A stretch of DNA of 64,000 nt from Prunus persica (lineage: Eukaryota; Streptophyta; Magnoliopsida; Rosales; Rosaceae): contig NC_034014.1 of the NCBI RefSeq assembly GCF_000346465.2, forward strand, positions 3,427,484-3,491,483, in the 5' to 3' direction. The position numbers were made by a program, and so were the translations under genes. This document shows, piece after piece, positions 12,508 through 22,774 of the stretch. A model generated the notes under the pieces. That model was given only the letters and a program-made list of their open reading frames with translations, was not told where the DNA came from and searched no databases. Each line of letters opens with the position of its first letter. Position 1 is the first letter of the stretch.

Positions 12508-13363
12508 ATGCTGCAAAAACAAGTGAAAAAAATGGCACCCACAACACTTTTTCTCATGCACATTTGGTTTTGGATCACATGCAGTGTCAATGCCACAAGG
12601 CCTTCACCAAAATTCCCAGCCATTCTAGTCTTTGGTGATTCAACAGTGGACACTGGCAACAACAATTACCTCAAAACAGTGGCCAAGGGTAACCATTTCC
12701 CCTATGGTAAAGACTTTCCTGGTAAAGTTCCAACAGGCAGGTTTTCTAATGGAAAACTTGTCCCTGACTTCATTGCCTCCCTCTTAAAGATCAAAGAAGC
12801 CGTTCCTCCTTTTCTTGATCCAAGCCTTTCAAACAACGACCTTGTCACCGGTGTCAGCTTTGCGTCAGGGGGATCCGGATACGATGATATAACTGCTGCC
12901 GTTGTCGGGATCATACCATTTTCAGAGCAGATTGAGTTGTTCAAGAAATACATTGTGAGAGTTGAGGGGATTTTGGGGGAAAAGGAGGCTGACAAGTTAA
13001 TTAATCGTGCACTTGTTATAATAAGTGCAGGTACCAATGACTTTGGTTTCAATATCTATGACATACCCACAAGAAGATTAGAGTTCAACATTACTGGGTA
13101 CCAAGATTTTCTGCAGAAAAAGCTACAAATGTTCATTAAGGTAAAGTATGATAAATTCCTACCCCTTTCACATGCAATTTTTATTTTTATTTTTGCATGT
13201 GATTCTGTTTTTTTTTGTCAAAGCTGTAATTTGGAGCTTTCAGAAAGATCTTAAACATGTGAAGCATCTCATCACAAGCACATATGTGTAACATCAAGCC
13301 TTTTTCAGAAATATATATTGTATTCAACATGTACTTATTATTAATTTACAATAATTTTTCATG

Positions 13364-13394
<31 letters not shown>

Positions 13395-13991
13395 GCATGT
13401 AGGAACTGTATGAGCTTGGATGCAGAAAAATAGTAATAACAGGGCTTCCTCCAATAGGCTGCCTGCCCATACAAATAACTGCAAAATCTGGAAATCCAAA
13501 GAATAGAATATGTGTAGACAATGAGAATTCAGATGCCCAAATTTACAATCAAAAGCTTGCAAAACTATTGCCCAAGATACAGTCACTCTTTCCAGGGAGC
13601 AAAATTGTCTATGCAGATGTCTATGAGCCGTTAACTGACATGATCAACAATCCACAAAAATTTGGTGAGCAAAAGTTATTTTAAATTATTAATCTGAGTT
13701 TAAATATGATTATTAAATTATTGGTTCTTTCTTGTGCATAAAGGTTTTGTGGAAACAAAGAGAGGCTGCTGCGGTACAGGGCTTGTGGAAGCAGGGCCTC
13801 TGTGCAATGCATTGACACCACTATGTGCCAATGACTTGGAGTACTTATTTTGGGACAGCATACATCCCAGTGAAGCTGCCTACCAGTACATTTCTAAGTA
13901 CTTGGAGAAGGAAGTCCTTCCAAAGCTTGCTTATGATCATCAATCACAGCAGTTGATTAGTCTATCCGCTCTAACAGATCATCGATACTGA
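12508..13991 (+). CDS. GDSL esterase/lipase (SGNH hydrolase), 3 exons
   Basis: Exons 12508-13140, 13403-13664 and 13744-13991 join in frame to give about 380 residues, normal for plant GDSL lipases. A hydrophobic N-terminus (TLFLMHIWFWITCSVNA) looks like a signal peptide, so the enzyme is probably secreted. Catalytic blocks are all present: block I FGDSTVDTGNNN (nucleophile Ser), block II VSFASGGSGYDD (Gly), block III SAGTNDF (Asn) and block V FWDSIHPSEAAY (Asp and His). The family hydrolyses acyl esters in cutin, lipid or secondary metabolism; the substrate cannot be told from sequence. A second in-frame ATG at 12532 (MAPTTLF) could be the true start, giving 372 residues. Intron 1 contains an AT dinucleotide run at 13370-13394. 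Confidence 0.93.
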
Positions 13992-14504
13992 TAATGAACT
14001 TCTCCGTTCGAGTTCCATATACCTTGTGTGATTTCATTTCCACATACATCTGGCTTGTAAAGTCATTTACTTGATTTCTATGCAACTATCAAGGGAAAAT
14101 GGAAATTGCCAATATTAATGCAGCCCAATTAAGTCCACAAATTTCTGTATTATGTTGATTTCTTGAAGTATGAATATGTAAATGTGGGTACTTATAATGA
14201 CATCAAGAAAGCTGTCATAAAAGTACTTCTTCTAACTGGTTTTCTACGCCAAAATATATCTTCCATAAACCATTGTCGGGTTTTGGCAAGTGAGTTGCTG
14301 ATGAAAGTTGCAGACAAGACCTACCACCCCCACCCCCATCACCGTCAGGAACCACCATTTTTCTTTTGAATTTGAAGGGTTTTTACAAGTTGCCAAGTCA
14401 GTGAACCGAACAGTCTGCGAGCACAAGCAAAACCTGGCATTGTCATTTCTTGCACAACTTATTGAGATTAGGCACACCTAGAAAGCAACTTTTTATAGTT
14501 ATTA

Positions 14505-14836
14505 GAGCATCTACAATGAACTCTCTAAATCACCATCTCAGACAAATTTTAGGTGGGAATTGGAAAAATACAACTCTTACCATACTCCCTAAAATAGAGA
14601 GACCTCTTATGACTCCCTATAATTTAATGAGTATTTCAAACCTTTAATTAATGCTAACTATTATTTATATTATTTTTAATAAAGATGGACCAATTAAAAA
14701 AAAGATATAACATTTATTACTCCCTAAATAGAGAGCATGATTGGAGTTTAAATTTGATAAAGAGCTCCTAAAATAATTTTTATATATTTTTAACTTAAAT
14801 TTAACTGAAAAATAAAGAGCATGATTGTAAATGCTC
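14505..14836. mobile_element. Tourist/PIF-like MITE, 332 bp
   Basis: Inverted ends (GAGCATCTACAAT on the left; GAGCATTTACAAT as reverse complement of the right) are flanked by TTA on both sides (14502-14504 and 14837-14839). A three-base TTA duplication is the mark of PIF/Harbinger elements. The interior is AT-rich and non-coding. Confidence 0.75.
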
Positions 14837-15275
14837 TTAGTACTTCCTATCCGATAATTATGACATATTTACTTGTGAATCAAAGTTTCTCTTCGCTTAC
14901 TAATAGATGGTTTTCAAACCCGAAAAATACTATGGGTCATGTAAATTAGTTGCAGGAATGTGTTTAATCAGCAGAGACAGCAAAACAGCAATTGCTATGC
15001 AACAAAAGAAAATTACGAGGACACCAAAACCTATGATTTCCAATGAAAATAGTAAAACCAAAACTTATGAGATTGATGACAGCACCAATCTATGGCATTC
15101 ACAAATAAGAGGGGAGGGGGAAAAGGAAAAACTGTACTACACACAAGCAAACATCTAGAGTACAAGGTGGTCACAAGTTCTTTCGGACCATTCGATAATA
15201 CATAAACAAAAATTTTCTTGTAAACTTCCTTTTTTGAGTACATACAGACAACCATTACTAGCAGCTTAAGCTTCT

Positions 15276-17180
15276 TCACTTCCGGCCAGCGCCGGCGGAT
15301 CCTCGACTGCCCCGAAACAAGTCGTTAATCTTAGCCTCGATGTCCTCATTAGCATACTTAATGTACTTGTCATGCCTCCCGATTTCTGGCACATTCTGAA
15401 ACCTTCCGATAAAGTTCTGATACGCCGGCAACAAGATTTTCGCTAGGGCAATTCTCAATTCGTCCCTGAGCTGATCATCGAAAACGACCCAATTGGATTG
15501 AGTTTTACAGATCTCATCGAAGTATATGTTGAACAATTTGAGCTTCTCTTTCATGGACTTGACAGCAACATTGGGTGCCAATGAGCCACTCTCAAGCTTC
15601 AACACTCCCAACACCTTACTCCATGAGCTTCTCTGGTAATTCACATGGTACTGCCGGACTTTCGCAGTGTGTTTTCGGATCCAATCGTCGCCCAAAAGCG
15701 ATCCTAATTCGCTGTCTCTCACTTTCTGTACAATGTACCTCGAGTTGTTCATCATGAAAACATAGCACAAAGCAGGGTCCCTGTAAATCTTCGACTTGGC
15801 CTCTAAATTGCTCTCCAAAAGCTCCATAATCCATGCCATTTGGACTGACATCGAAGAAGACGAGGATCGATCATCGACCTTGGGCTGATGAGAGACCGCA
15901 GTGCTGTCCTCGAAAACTTGCTCGAGCGTCTGGCGCGATCGGCAAGCTGCTCGGAGATAATTCATCACGTATCGAGTGATAGGATGAAGTCCGCCACCAG
16001 GAACTGGTGTTTTGGCGGGATCGCGACTGATCAGATTCTCTAACTCCATGAAAATGCCTCTGATAGCTTCGCCTAACCTTTTCCAAATCGTCATCGCTTC
16101 GTTCCTGAGAAACAAACAGTACTGATCCGAAAACACGGACTCGAACTCAGACATCAAATCCCGCAAGCTCTCGAACACGTCTAGAATCTTGAACAATCGC
16201 TCCGGCGATCGGCTTCCGATGGCGACGGCGTCGGCGAAGTTGAGAATCTGAATCGTCGAGCCTCGACAAACCTCCATGAACGAGAGGTCGGCAGCAGAGG
16301 AGAGGCCGTAGAAGACGCGATCGCAGAGTCTACGTTCGCTCGGGAACAGAATCCGAAGCGCTACGTTGGCGGATTTGATCCATCGCTCGATTTCGTCTTC
16401 GAGGTCTTGCCATGGCGTCTTCTGAACCTCTTCGATGCTCAGCTTCTGCAACCCTAGCCTCGACAAGCTCTCCTCCAAGAACTCCCTCCGGCAGCTGCTG
16501 TACACGTGCGAGCACTCTTTCCCGAACCCCGCGGTCACCATGCGCTTCGCGATCTCGTGGAGGTCGTTGATGGTTCCAGAAGGAAGCGCATCGATCACGA
16601 TGTCGTAGTCCCCAATCGGCTGCGCCGTAGGGATCTGGTGGTCCCCGCCGTTTCCGATCATCTCCTCTTCCTCTTCGTCGTCCCCCGAGTCAAACGACAA
16701 GTTGCCGTTCGACTCGCCGCGGTACGCGCGACTGAGTTCGAGTGACTCGCCGCCGCGTTCGACCAGGGACCTAAACTCGTCCTCGAGGCGGAACATGGCC
16801 TGCTGCATGAGGTCCTCGGCGCGCGCGAGGCAAACGCCGACGGACTTGTCGACGGCCAGCGGCGTCCAGTCCCTGATTGTGGCGATGAGCTCGTCGATCG
16901 AGTCCAGGAAGGCCGAGGAATCGGCCGAGTCGGACCAAATCGGATGGTCGGCGGCGACGTACTGGGAGATCTGACGGTCCAGGGACTTGAGCGTCAGTTC
17001 GAGAGCGGCGCAGCTCCGAGGGCGGTCCTCGTCGTCGGAAGCCAATTTCTCGCGAGAGAACCTGCCGTCGAAGTTGGAGAAAATCTGCAAAATATCGTCG
17101 GCCATGTTGTCGTTGTGGCCCAGTGTCTTGGCTATGTGTCGGGCCACGGCTAGCAATTTCTCCTCGCCGTTCTCAGCCAT
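15276..17180 (-). CDS. EXO70B1: Exocyst subunit EXO70B1
   Basis: An intronless gene for a 634-residue protein, matching the usual length and single-exon structure of plant EXO70B genes. EXO70 is the exocyst subunit that helps tether secretory vesicles to target membranes; EXO70B1 in Arabidopsis is linked to autophagy-related transport and immunity. The N-terminus (MAENGEEKLLAVARHIAK, then ADDILQIFSNFDGRFSREKL) is characteristic of EXO70B1. A variable acidic linker (DDEEEEEMIGNG, residues about 170-185) precedes the all-helical Exo70 domain, which fills roughly residue 255 to the end. I chose the ATG at 17180 over the upstream in-frame ATG at 17198 because MAENGEEK is the conserved family start. 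The frame is clearly GC-richer than its surroundings, with many CG-ending codons. Confidence 0.95.
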   Translation of the reverse strand: MAENGEEKLLAVARHIAKTLGHNDNMADDILQIFSNFDGRFSREKLASDDEDRPRSCAALELTLKSLDRQISQYVAADHPIWSDSADSSAFLDSIDELIATIRDWTPLAVDKSVGVCLARAEDLMQQAMFRLEDEFRSLVERGGESLELSRAYRGESNGNLSFDSGDDEEEEEMIGNGGDHQIPTAQPIGDYDIVIDALPSGTINDLHEIAKRMVTAGFGKECSHVYSSCRREFLEESLSRLGLQKLSIEEVQKTPWQDLEDEIERWIKSANVALRILFPSERRLCDRVFYGLSSAADLSFMEVCRGSTIQILNFADAVAIGSRSPERLFKILDVFESLRDLMSEFESVFSDQYCLFLRNEAMTIWKRLGEAIRGIFMELENLISRDPAKTPVPGGGLHPITRYVMNYLRAACRSRQTLEQVFEDSTAVSHQPKVDDRSSSSSMSVQMAWIMELLESNLEAKSKIYRDPALCYVFMMNNSRYIVQKVRDSELGSLLGDDWIRKHTAKVRQYHVNYQRSSWSKVLGVLKLESGSLAPNVAVKSMKEKLKLFNIYFDEICKTQSNWVVFDDQLRDELRIALAKILLPAYQNFIGRFQNVPEIGRHDKYIKYANEDIEAKINDLFRGSRGSAGAGRK

Positions 17181-20137
17181 TTTTGGATGTTGAAACAAAA
17201 TCGGTCGTCTTGTGTATAGAGTTAGTGTTAGAGAGTCCTGTAGGTGTTTGATTTTAGGTCAGTGTAGGGAGATTTTAGGGTTACGAAATTGAGAGCAAAA
17301 ATAGGAGGATGGTTTTGATTCTCAAAGATTTCATAATTTCATTTTGTTGTAATTAATAACCAAAAAGCCAAAAGCCGTGAAATGGGGGTTGCCGAAGTTG
17401 AAATTGAATAGTATTATTTAGAGGTTCGTGGAAGGTGATTGGAAAACACGCGGTTTGGTGGTGGGGGGAAGAAGAAGAAGAGGGAAAAGATATTTGTGGG
17501 CAATTTTTGCTTGGTGGATTCTCTTGGGGCCCCTTTGGATTGGACTTTTGCATTTCTTGGATTTTTTTAATTTTCTGGACTGCTTTTTTTAAATTTGAGT
17601 GAATGGAATGGATAAGAAAGAGTGAGAAGTGGGGATGTTTGTAAATGTAAATTCAGTTGATTAAAGTAGTTTGTATGTTATCGTTTTCATACACTTTTTT
17701 ATCAGGTTTAAATATTTTTTTTCGTATATTAGAATTTTTTTTCTTATAATTATAAATATATATATATGTGGTGTGGTGGAATTTTAAAGTGGAGAAGGTT
17801 GAACGGGTTTGGAGCTTTAGACTTTATTTGGATTAGGACAAGTGAAGTAAAGCAAAAGTAAAGGGGTTTTTGTTGTTTCGGGGTTGGTCTAAAGCATTTT
17901 ATTTTATGGATGACTGGGATTTAAAAGACGTGGAGACCGCCACTTGAAAAATCTGGACGGCAGGGTGTTGCTTTACTGTGAGCTTATCGGGTTTATTTAG
18001 AAATAAAATAAAATGCCACGTGGTGGTGGGTAGAGTGTCTCAGCTACGAATACAGTGGACTGTCTCAGGTTACGCGTTTAGCATTTAGTTTTAGACCAGC
18101 TTCGGAAGTGCACGCTTTTAAAGAAAACCAATACAAATGGCGTCCATTCTCTCACTGTATATTTATTAATTAATGTAGAGACGTTGGGGGTTGAGGTTTT
18201 TATTCACTCTCTGCACTATAATGTTACGGCTGCATCGTCTTCTTTTCCCAATTAATGTCATTAGTAACTGCTCGTGCACTCGCTCGTCGGGCCTAGAACC
18301 CTTGTTCTGATCTATCTAGTAATGAACACTTATAACCAAAGATTCAAATATAAAAATGCAGCAGAGTAAATCACTGAAAAGTAAGATACAAAAAAGATAA
18401 ATGGCAAGAATATAAAGTGCAATTAAGATTAGGTATAATAAAATTCTGGAAGTTAAAGATTTCTCTATTCAACTCTAGCATAATAACAAGTTAAAACGAA
18501 AGTTAAAGATTTCTCCATTTAGCTATTTTTAAAAGAACAAGTTATAATATTGAAGAAATTGGAGATTTCTCTTATCCAATTTGTACAAGTCTCAGATGTT
18601 TATAAGGAAACTAGACTGACTATTTAAACAAGAATCATACCATAAAAATGGCAAAGTAGATAAACGCATGAGTTGTCAACTGGTTATCTGGGCAGCAAGT
18701 TGGCTATTTGAAAATCTTGAAGTTTATTTAAGTGTTCACAAGACGTTGCGTATGATTTTGGAGAGAGAGTCATTGAGTGTTGATATAGAGCCTCTATATT
18801 TATAGGTAGAAAATCTTTAACGATGACATTGAAGACTAGATGATAACACTTGAGTGTTGTCCAAAGTCAAATGCCGATTTGTCATCGTGAGTCAATCCAC
18901 AGGTAGGAGAAAAAATATCTCAAACGAAAACACTGGTTTCAAGGGATATTCCTATTATTTGTCATCTTTTCGCAGCTAGAAAATCAATCGAAAGACAGTT
19001 CCTCGTCAGTTATCTAGCCCGTTTTCTTGCTGAGAGAGATGGATGTGAAGTCATTCTTAATGGTGAGAACCATCTTCAGACCGCCACGTAGGTCAATTGG
19101 TAACGGTTACCAATTTTCTAACTTTATGGTGTGTTTACTAATCAGAAATTGAATTCCACCTATGGAAGATTATTGCGTTTACTTCACATCAAGGAATTGA
19201 AAAGTAAATAGGGCCTATACAAAATTAGGAATTGAATTCCTGATTTTGGAGGAATTGAATTCTTGAATGGGAGGTGGTATTCTAATTCATGGGGAACTAA
19301 TCTATTAGGAATTTTTTTTTTTTTTACCCATTATTCTCACATAATTTTAAAATTCTAAATTTGTCATCTACTTTAACCTAACAAAGAGGACATTTGAATA
19401 ATTAGTATCATTCTTACTTCAATTCCATATGATTTAGTAAACAACTTCAATAGGAATCCGAAATCTAACTCCCCTCAATCCATATGGTTTAGTAAACAAC
19501 TTCAATAGGAATTCGAAATCTAATTCTCCTCAATCCAACTCCTCATCAATTCAATTCATCATAATTCAATTACGGATTAGTAAACATGCCATTAGTGTGG
19601 GTTAAGATTGATGTCTTTTTGCAATCTGGACTTTTGAGTGGATTTTACCAATTACTGGCTCAAATCCAAAAAGATCCTTTTTGTTAGTTTTGAAAGGAAG
19701 AAATTGAACTTAGGTCTAACGTAATTTTATTTGAAAAACAAACCAACTTTGATCCATTTTCCAAATATGGTATCAACGTGAAGTCTCCTGATTATCGAGA
19801 AAATCTCGACACTATCAGATGAATCTCAGAGATATCAAGTAAATCTCGGAGATAGAGGGCAAGAAATTGTTTCATCCCTATTTTTTCAAGACAATGGCTT
19901 GTCTTGAAGAATGGGTTGTCTTGAAGAAGAGACACATATGATACATTGGTGATGAGGCACTATTTATGGCCAAGACCTGATCTGTCCACGTGATATAATC
20001 CATAAGAAAATAAAAAATAAAAAATCACCCATCCTACGTGATTGGCCAAGCAACGCAACACACAAAACTCCACAATATAATAATCACCGTCCATCCCTTT
20101 ATCCACGGCTACAGATTTTCCAACCCCAAAATAATCC
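17181..20137. other. Intergenic region between EXO70B1 and PRA1, containing a MITE
   Basis: This interval separates two genes transcribed away from each other, so it must contain both promoters. No gene is supported inside it. A TTA-flanked MITE lies at 19127-19591. The stretch 18290-19080 has a TATTTATAGG element in a repeat-like context and may be a decayed LTR fragment, but I cannot define its ends. Confidence 0.5.
19127..19591. mobile_element. Tourist/PIF-like MITE, 465 bp
   Basis: The ends TGGTGTGTTTACTAATC and, reverse-complemented, TGGCATGTTTACTAATC match at 15 of 17 positions, and TTA flanks both sides (19124-19126 and 19592-19594). This fits a PIF/Harbinger-derived MITE. Inside, 19425-19479 is tandemly repeated at 19480-19534 with a few substitutions. 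No transposase frame is present. Confidence 0.82.
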
Positions 20138-20144
20138 TATATAA
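20138..20144 (+). promoter_or_regulatory. TATA box of the PRA1 gene
   Basis: TATATAA lies 131 bases upstream of the PRA1 ATG in an otherwise CT-rich leader. Position-based inference. Confidence 0.45.
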
Positions 20145-20274
20145 CCTCTCTTTTTGGTATTTACCATTCGACCCAAATAAAATCTGCAACTTCCTCAAGT
20201 CTCTGAAAAAGTCTCGCCAGTCTTCTTCAGTCTTCTTCCAATCGTGCGCCCAAATTTCTCTCGTATTTACACCA

Positions 20275-20931
20275 ATGTCCTCGCCTCCCCCGATCCCAAT
20301 CTCATCCCAACAATCCTCCCACAACCCCCAATCCTCCTTCACCATCCCGATCCCATCCCTCCGACCCATCCTCACGCGCCTCTCCGGCCTCTCCGGCCTC
20401 TCCCGCCACGCGCTCTCCAACAGCCGCCCCTGGACCGAGCTCATCGACCGTACCGCCTTCTCCAGACCGGGCTCGCTCTCCGAGGCCGCCTCGCGGGTGC
20501 GCAAGAACGCCGCCTACTTCCGCGTCAACTACCTAATCGTACTCGCGGTCGTACTCGCCTACTCCCTCATCTCCCACCCCTTCTCTCTCCTCACCCTAGT
20601 AACCCTCTCAGGCGCATGGATCTTCCTCTACGTGCTTCGACCGTCCGATCAGCCTTTAGTGATCTTCGGCCGCACGTTCTCGGACACCCAGGCCCTGTTC
20701 GGGTTGGGCCTCGCGACGCTGATCGCTATCTTGGTTACGAGCGTATTGTCGCTTATTCTGACGGCGGTGATGGTGGGGGTAGTGATCGTGTGCGCTCACG
20801 GTGCATTTAGAGATCCCGAGGATCTGTTCCTCGACGATCAGCAGCCGTTGGCTTCCGGGTTCACTTCAATATTCGGCGGTGGGGACCCTTCGTTTGGTTC
20901 TGCGAGTGCCAGTGTGATGTCACGTGTCTAG
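20275..20931 (+). CDS. PRA1 family protein, B type (prenylated Rab acceptor)
   Basis: A single-exon frame for 218 residues. PRA1 proteins are small ER/Golgi/endosomal membrane proteins that bind prenylated Rab GTPases and help vesicle traffic. A Pro/Ser-rich N-terminus (MSSPPPIPISS) is followed by RPWTELIDRTAFSRP, RIRKN-like RVRKNAAYFRVNY, then hydrophobic hairpins (about residues 85-125 and 140-180) and the conserved HGAFRDPEDLFLD segment. This order matches plant PRA1.B proteins. The frame stays open upstream, but MSSPPP at 20275 is the first in-frame ATG. The first 400 coding bases are very GC-rich compared with the flanks, and the other frames are therefore also open; these are shadows. 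Confidence 0.93.
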   Translation: MSSPPPIPISSQQSSHNPQSSFTIPIPSLRPILTRLSGLSGLSRHALSNSRPWTELIDRTAFSRPGSLSEAASRVRKNAAYFRVNYLIVLAVVLAYSLISHPFSLLTLVTLSGAWIFLYVLRPSDQPLVIFGRTFSDTQALFGLGLATLIAILVTSVLSLILTAVMVGVVIVCAHGAFRDPEDLFLDDQQPLASGFTSIFGGGDPSFGSASASVMSRV

Positions 20932-22774
20932 GTTGTGATGGTAGATGGTCGGGACTCGGAAGACGTACATACTGCTTAGCTACACAGTATCACACTCCCG
21001 TGGGTCGGGTCATAGGTGCTTAGATCTGGTTATAATAGGGATATTCATTACTTAAAGATAATTTGTTTTGTTCTCTCAAGTTTGCATTTTTCTTTGTTTC
21101 GTTGATGGCAATTTTAATTGTATCGGATTTTATTAATTCTAATACCATAGCCTTTTTTCTTTTAACATACATTAAGGTCACTCTAATTTAAGTACATCCA
21201 AATAGTTTAATTAAAATGTAAAATTAATTAAGTACATTTTATTTAATTACCAAAAATACCATTGGTACACTTTATCACACAACACTTTAGTGTCACTCAT
21301 AAATCAGGTTTCACTTTTAACTTGAATTCATGCCTTTTTTAAAAAAAATTTAGGTTCGCATCAAAGTCTTTAATTTCATAAGTTATTGTGGGAGTAGATT
21401 TGCTAGCTCTTTCATTTCAAATCCTTGTGATTTTCTTCGAAATATGTGGAGGAGACTCAAATATCTCTATCAAATTACTAATGAAATGCATCATCCCCAG
21501 TCCGAAATCCGTGAGAATTTTGGATGCTTCCAAGTTAGAAGAAAAGTTCAAACCTTGGAATTTTAAGTTCAACTTTATTGTATGGATGATGTTGAATCAA
21601 GTACATGGAAAAACGCCAACACTTGTCTTTCACCGTGTTTGTAAGGAAGCTCTAAGCCTTTGAAGTATCAAAAACCCTTAAAATTATACGAAAACTTCTC
21701 TACGTTTAATTAGGGTTGAATATGGTGAGCATTGTGTATTATTAAAATTATATTTGTTTCACAATTTCACATATTTTTTTTGGTCATTTTATATTAGGAT
21801 AAATTAGTAATTCAATAAATACTTTGGTAGTAGAGTGTACTCAGTTAATTTGAGAGTTCGATTAACAGTAGTTAATTTTAAAGTTCGATTAACAGCACTC
21901 TACATGATACTATAACCCCCAATCTCACATCACAACATCAACTTGCAACATATACAATGAATAATGGGAAATACACACGGATACTACTATTATTGGTGCA
22001 GCAAAGTTATCGAATAAGACTACTACCATAACAAATAGCGTCATTACACATCGATTTGATCTCGATATCGTCAGTGTTGTCCCATTATCTCAATAACAAT
22101 CAGTTCTATATAGTATTATTATGACCTAGACAAAGTATCAATTTGCTACAATAAAAGTGTTATTTAAGAAATTTGTTCAGTGATGGTACTATTTGAAAGC
22201 ATTTCCCATGAATGAGTGTGTCAATAAATTTTCTTCCAAAGAAACCACAGATATAAAGTACGTCGAACAAATGAAGCGAGTCATCATGTTCACTTTTAAA
22301 CAAGTATTTGAATAACCAAGCTTAATTACATGACGAGGAACTTTATCAGTGAACAGAAGGATGTAAAGCACATCTCCCATTTGAATGCATTAGGGCTTTT
22401 GGGCAAATAAGCAACCAAAAATCAGCAAACAATTGAAGCCAAACAGTTCAGAGCAGAGCACCAAGCAAGCAAAGCCATCCGACCATCTTTCCCACCCGAC
22501 ACCAACAACTCAGATGCAGAAACTCATGGATTAAAATGCTCCAGATATCAAACAAGTAGCAAGCAATTTACACTTTCAAATCTAAAATCGCGTGATCATC
22601 TATATCTAACAGATACAACTTTGGGAAAGTTAAATTTATAAACTACTAAGTGCTCCATTTTTCTCTTTTAGTTTATTCTTATGCACGAAAGACAATTTCC
22701 TTTGAAGTGGGTATCAATTGGGTTGAAGGAAAAATAAATAAAAGGCGAAAATTTCATTTACAGCAACACACGGT
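20932..22774. other. Intergenic DNA between the convergent PRA1 and SNX2 genes
   Basis: About 1.8 kb, the ends being 3' UTRs of the two convergent genes. The frame at 21388-21663 shows no family motif. A short local duplication around GAGAGTTCGATTAACAG occurs near 21850-21900. I see no gene or defined element. Confidence 0.5.

Noticed and set aside
18290..19080. Possible LTR with TATTTATAGG promoter-like element
   Set aside because: No definable ends, no direct repeat and no coding remnant; mentioned only within the intergenic description.
20244..20810. 188-codon frame overlapping PRA1
   Set aside because: Pro/Arg/Leu-rich translation typical of an out-of-frame read through a GC-rich gene; the PRA1 frame has clear family motifs.
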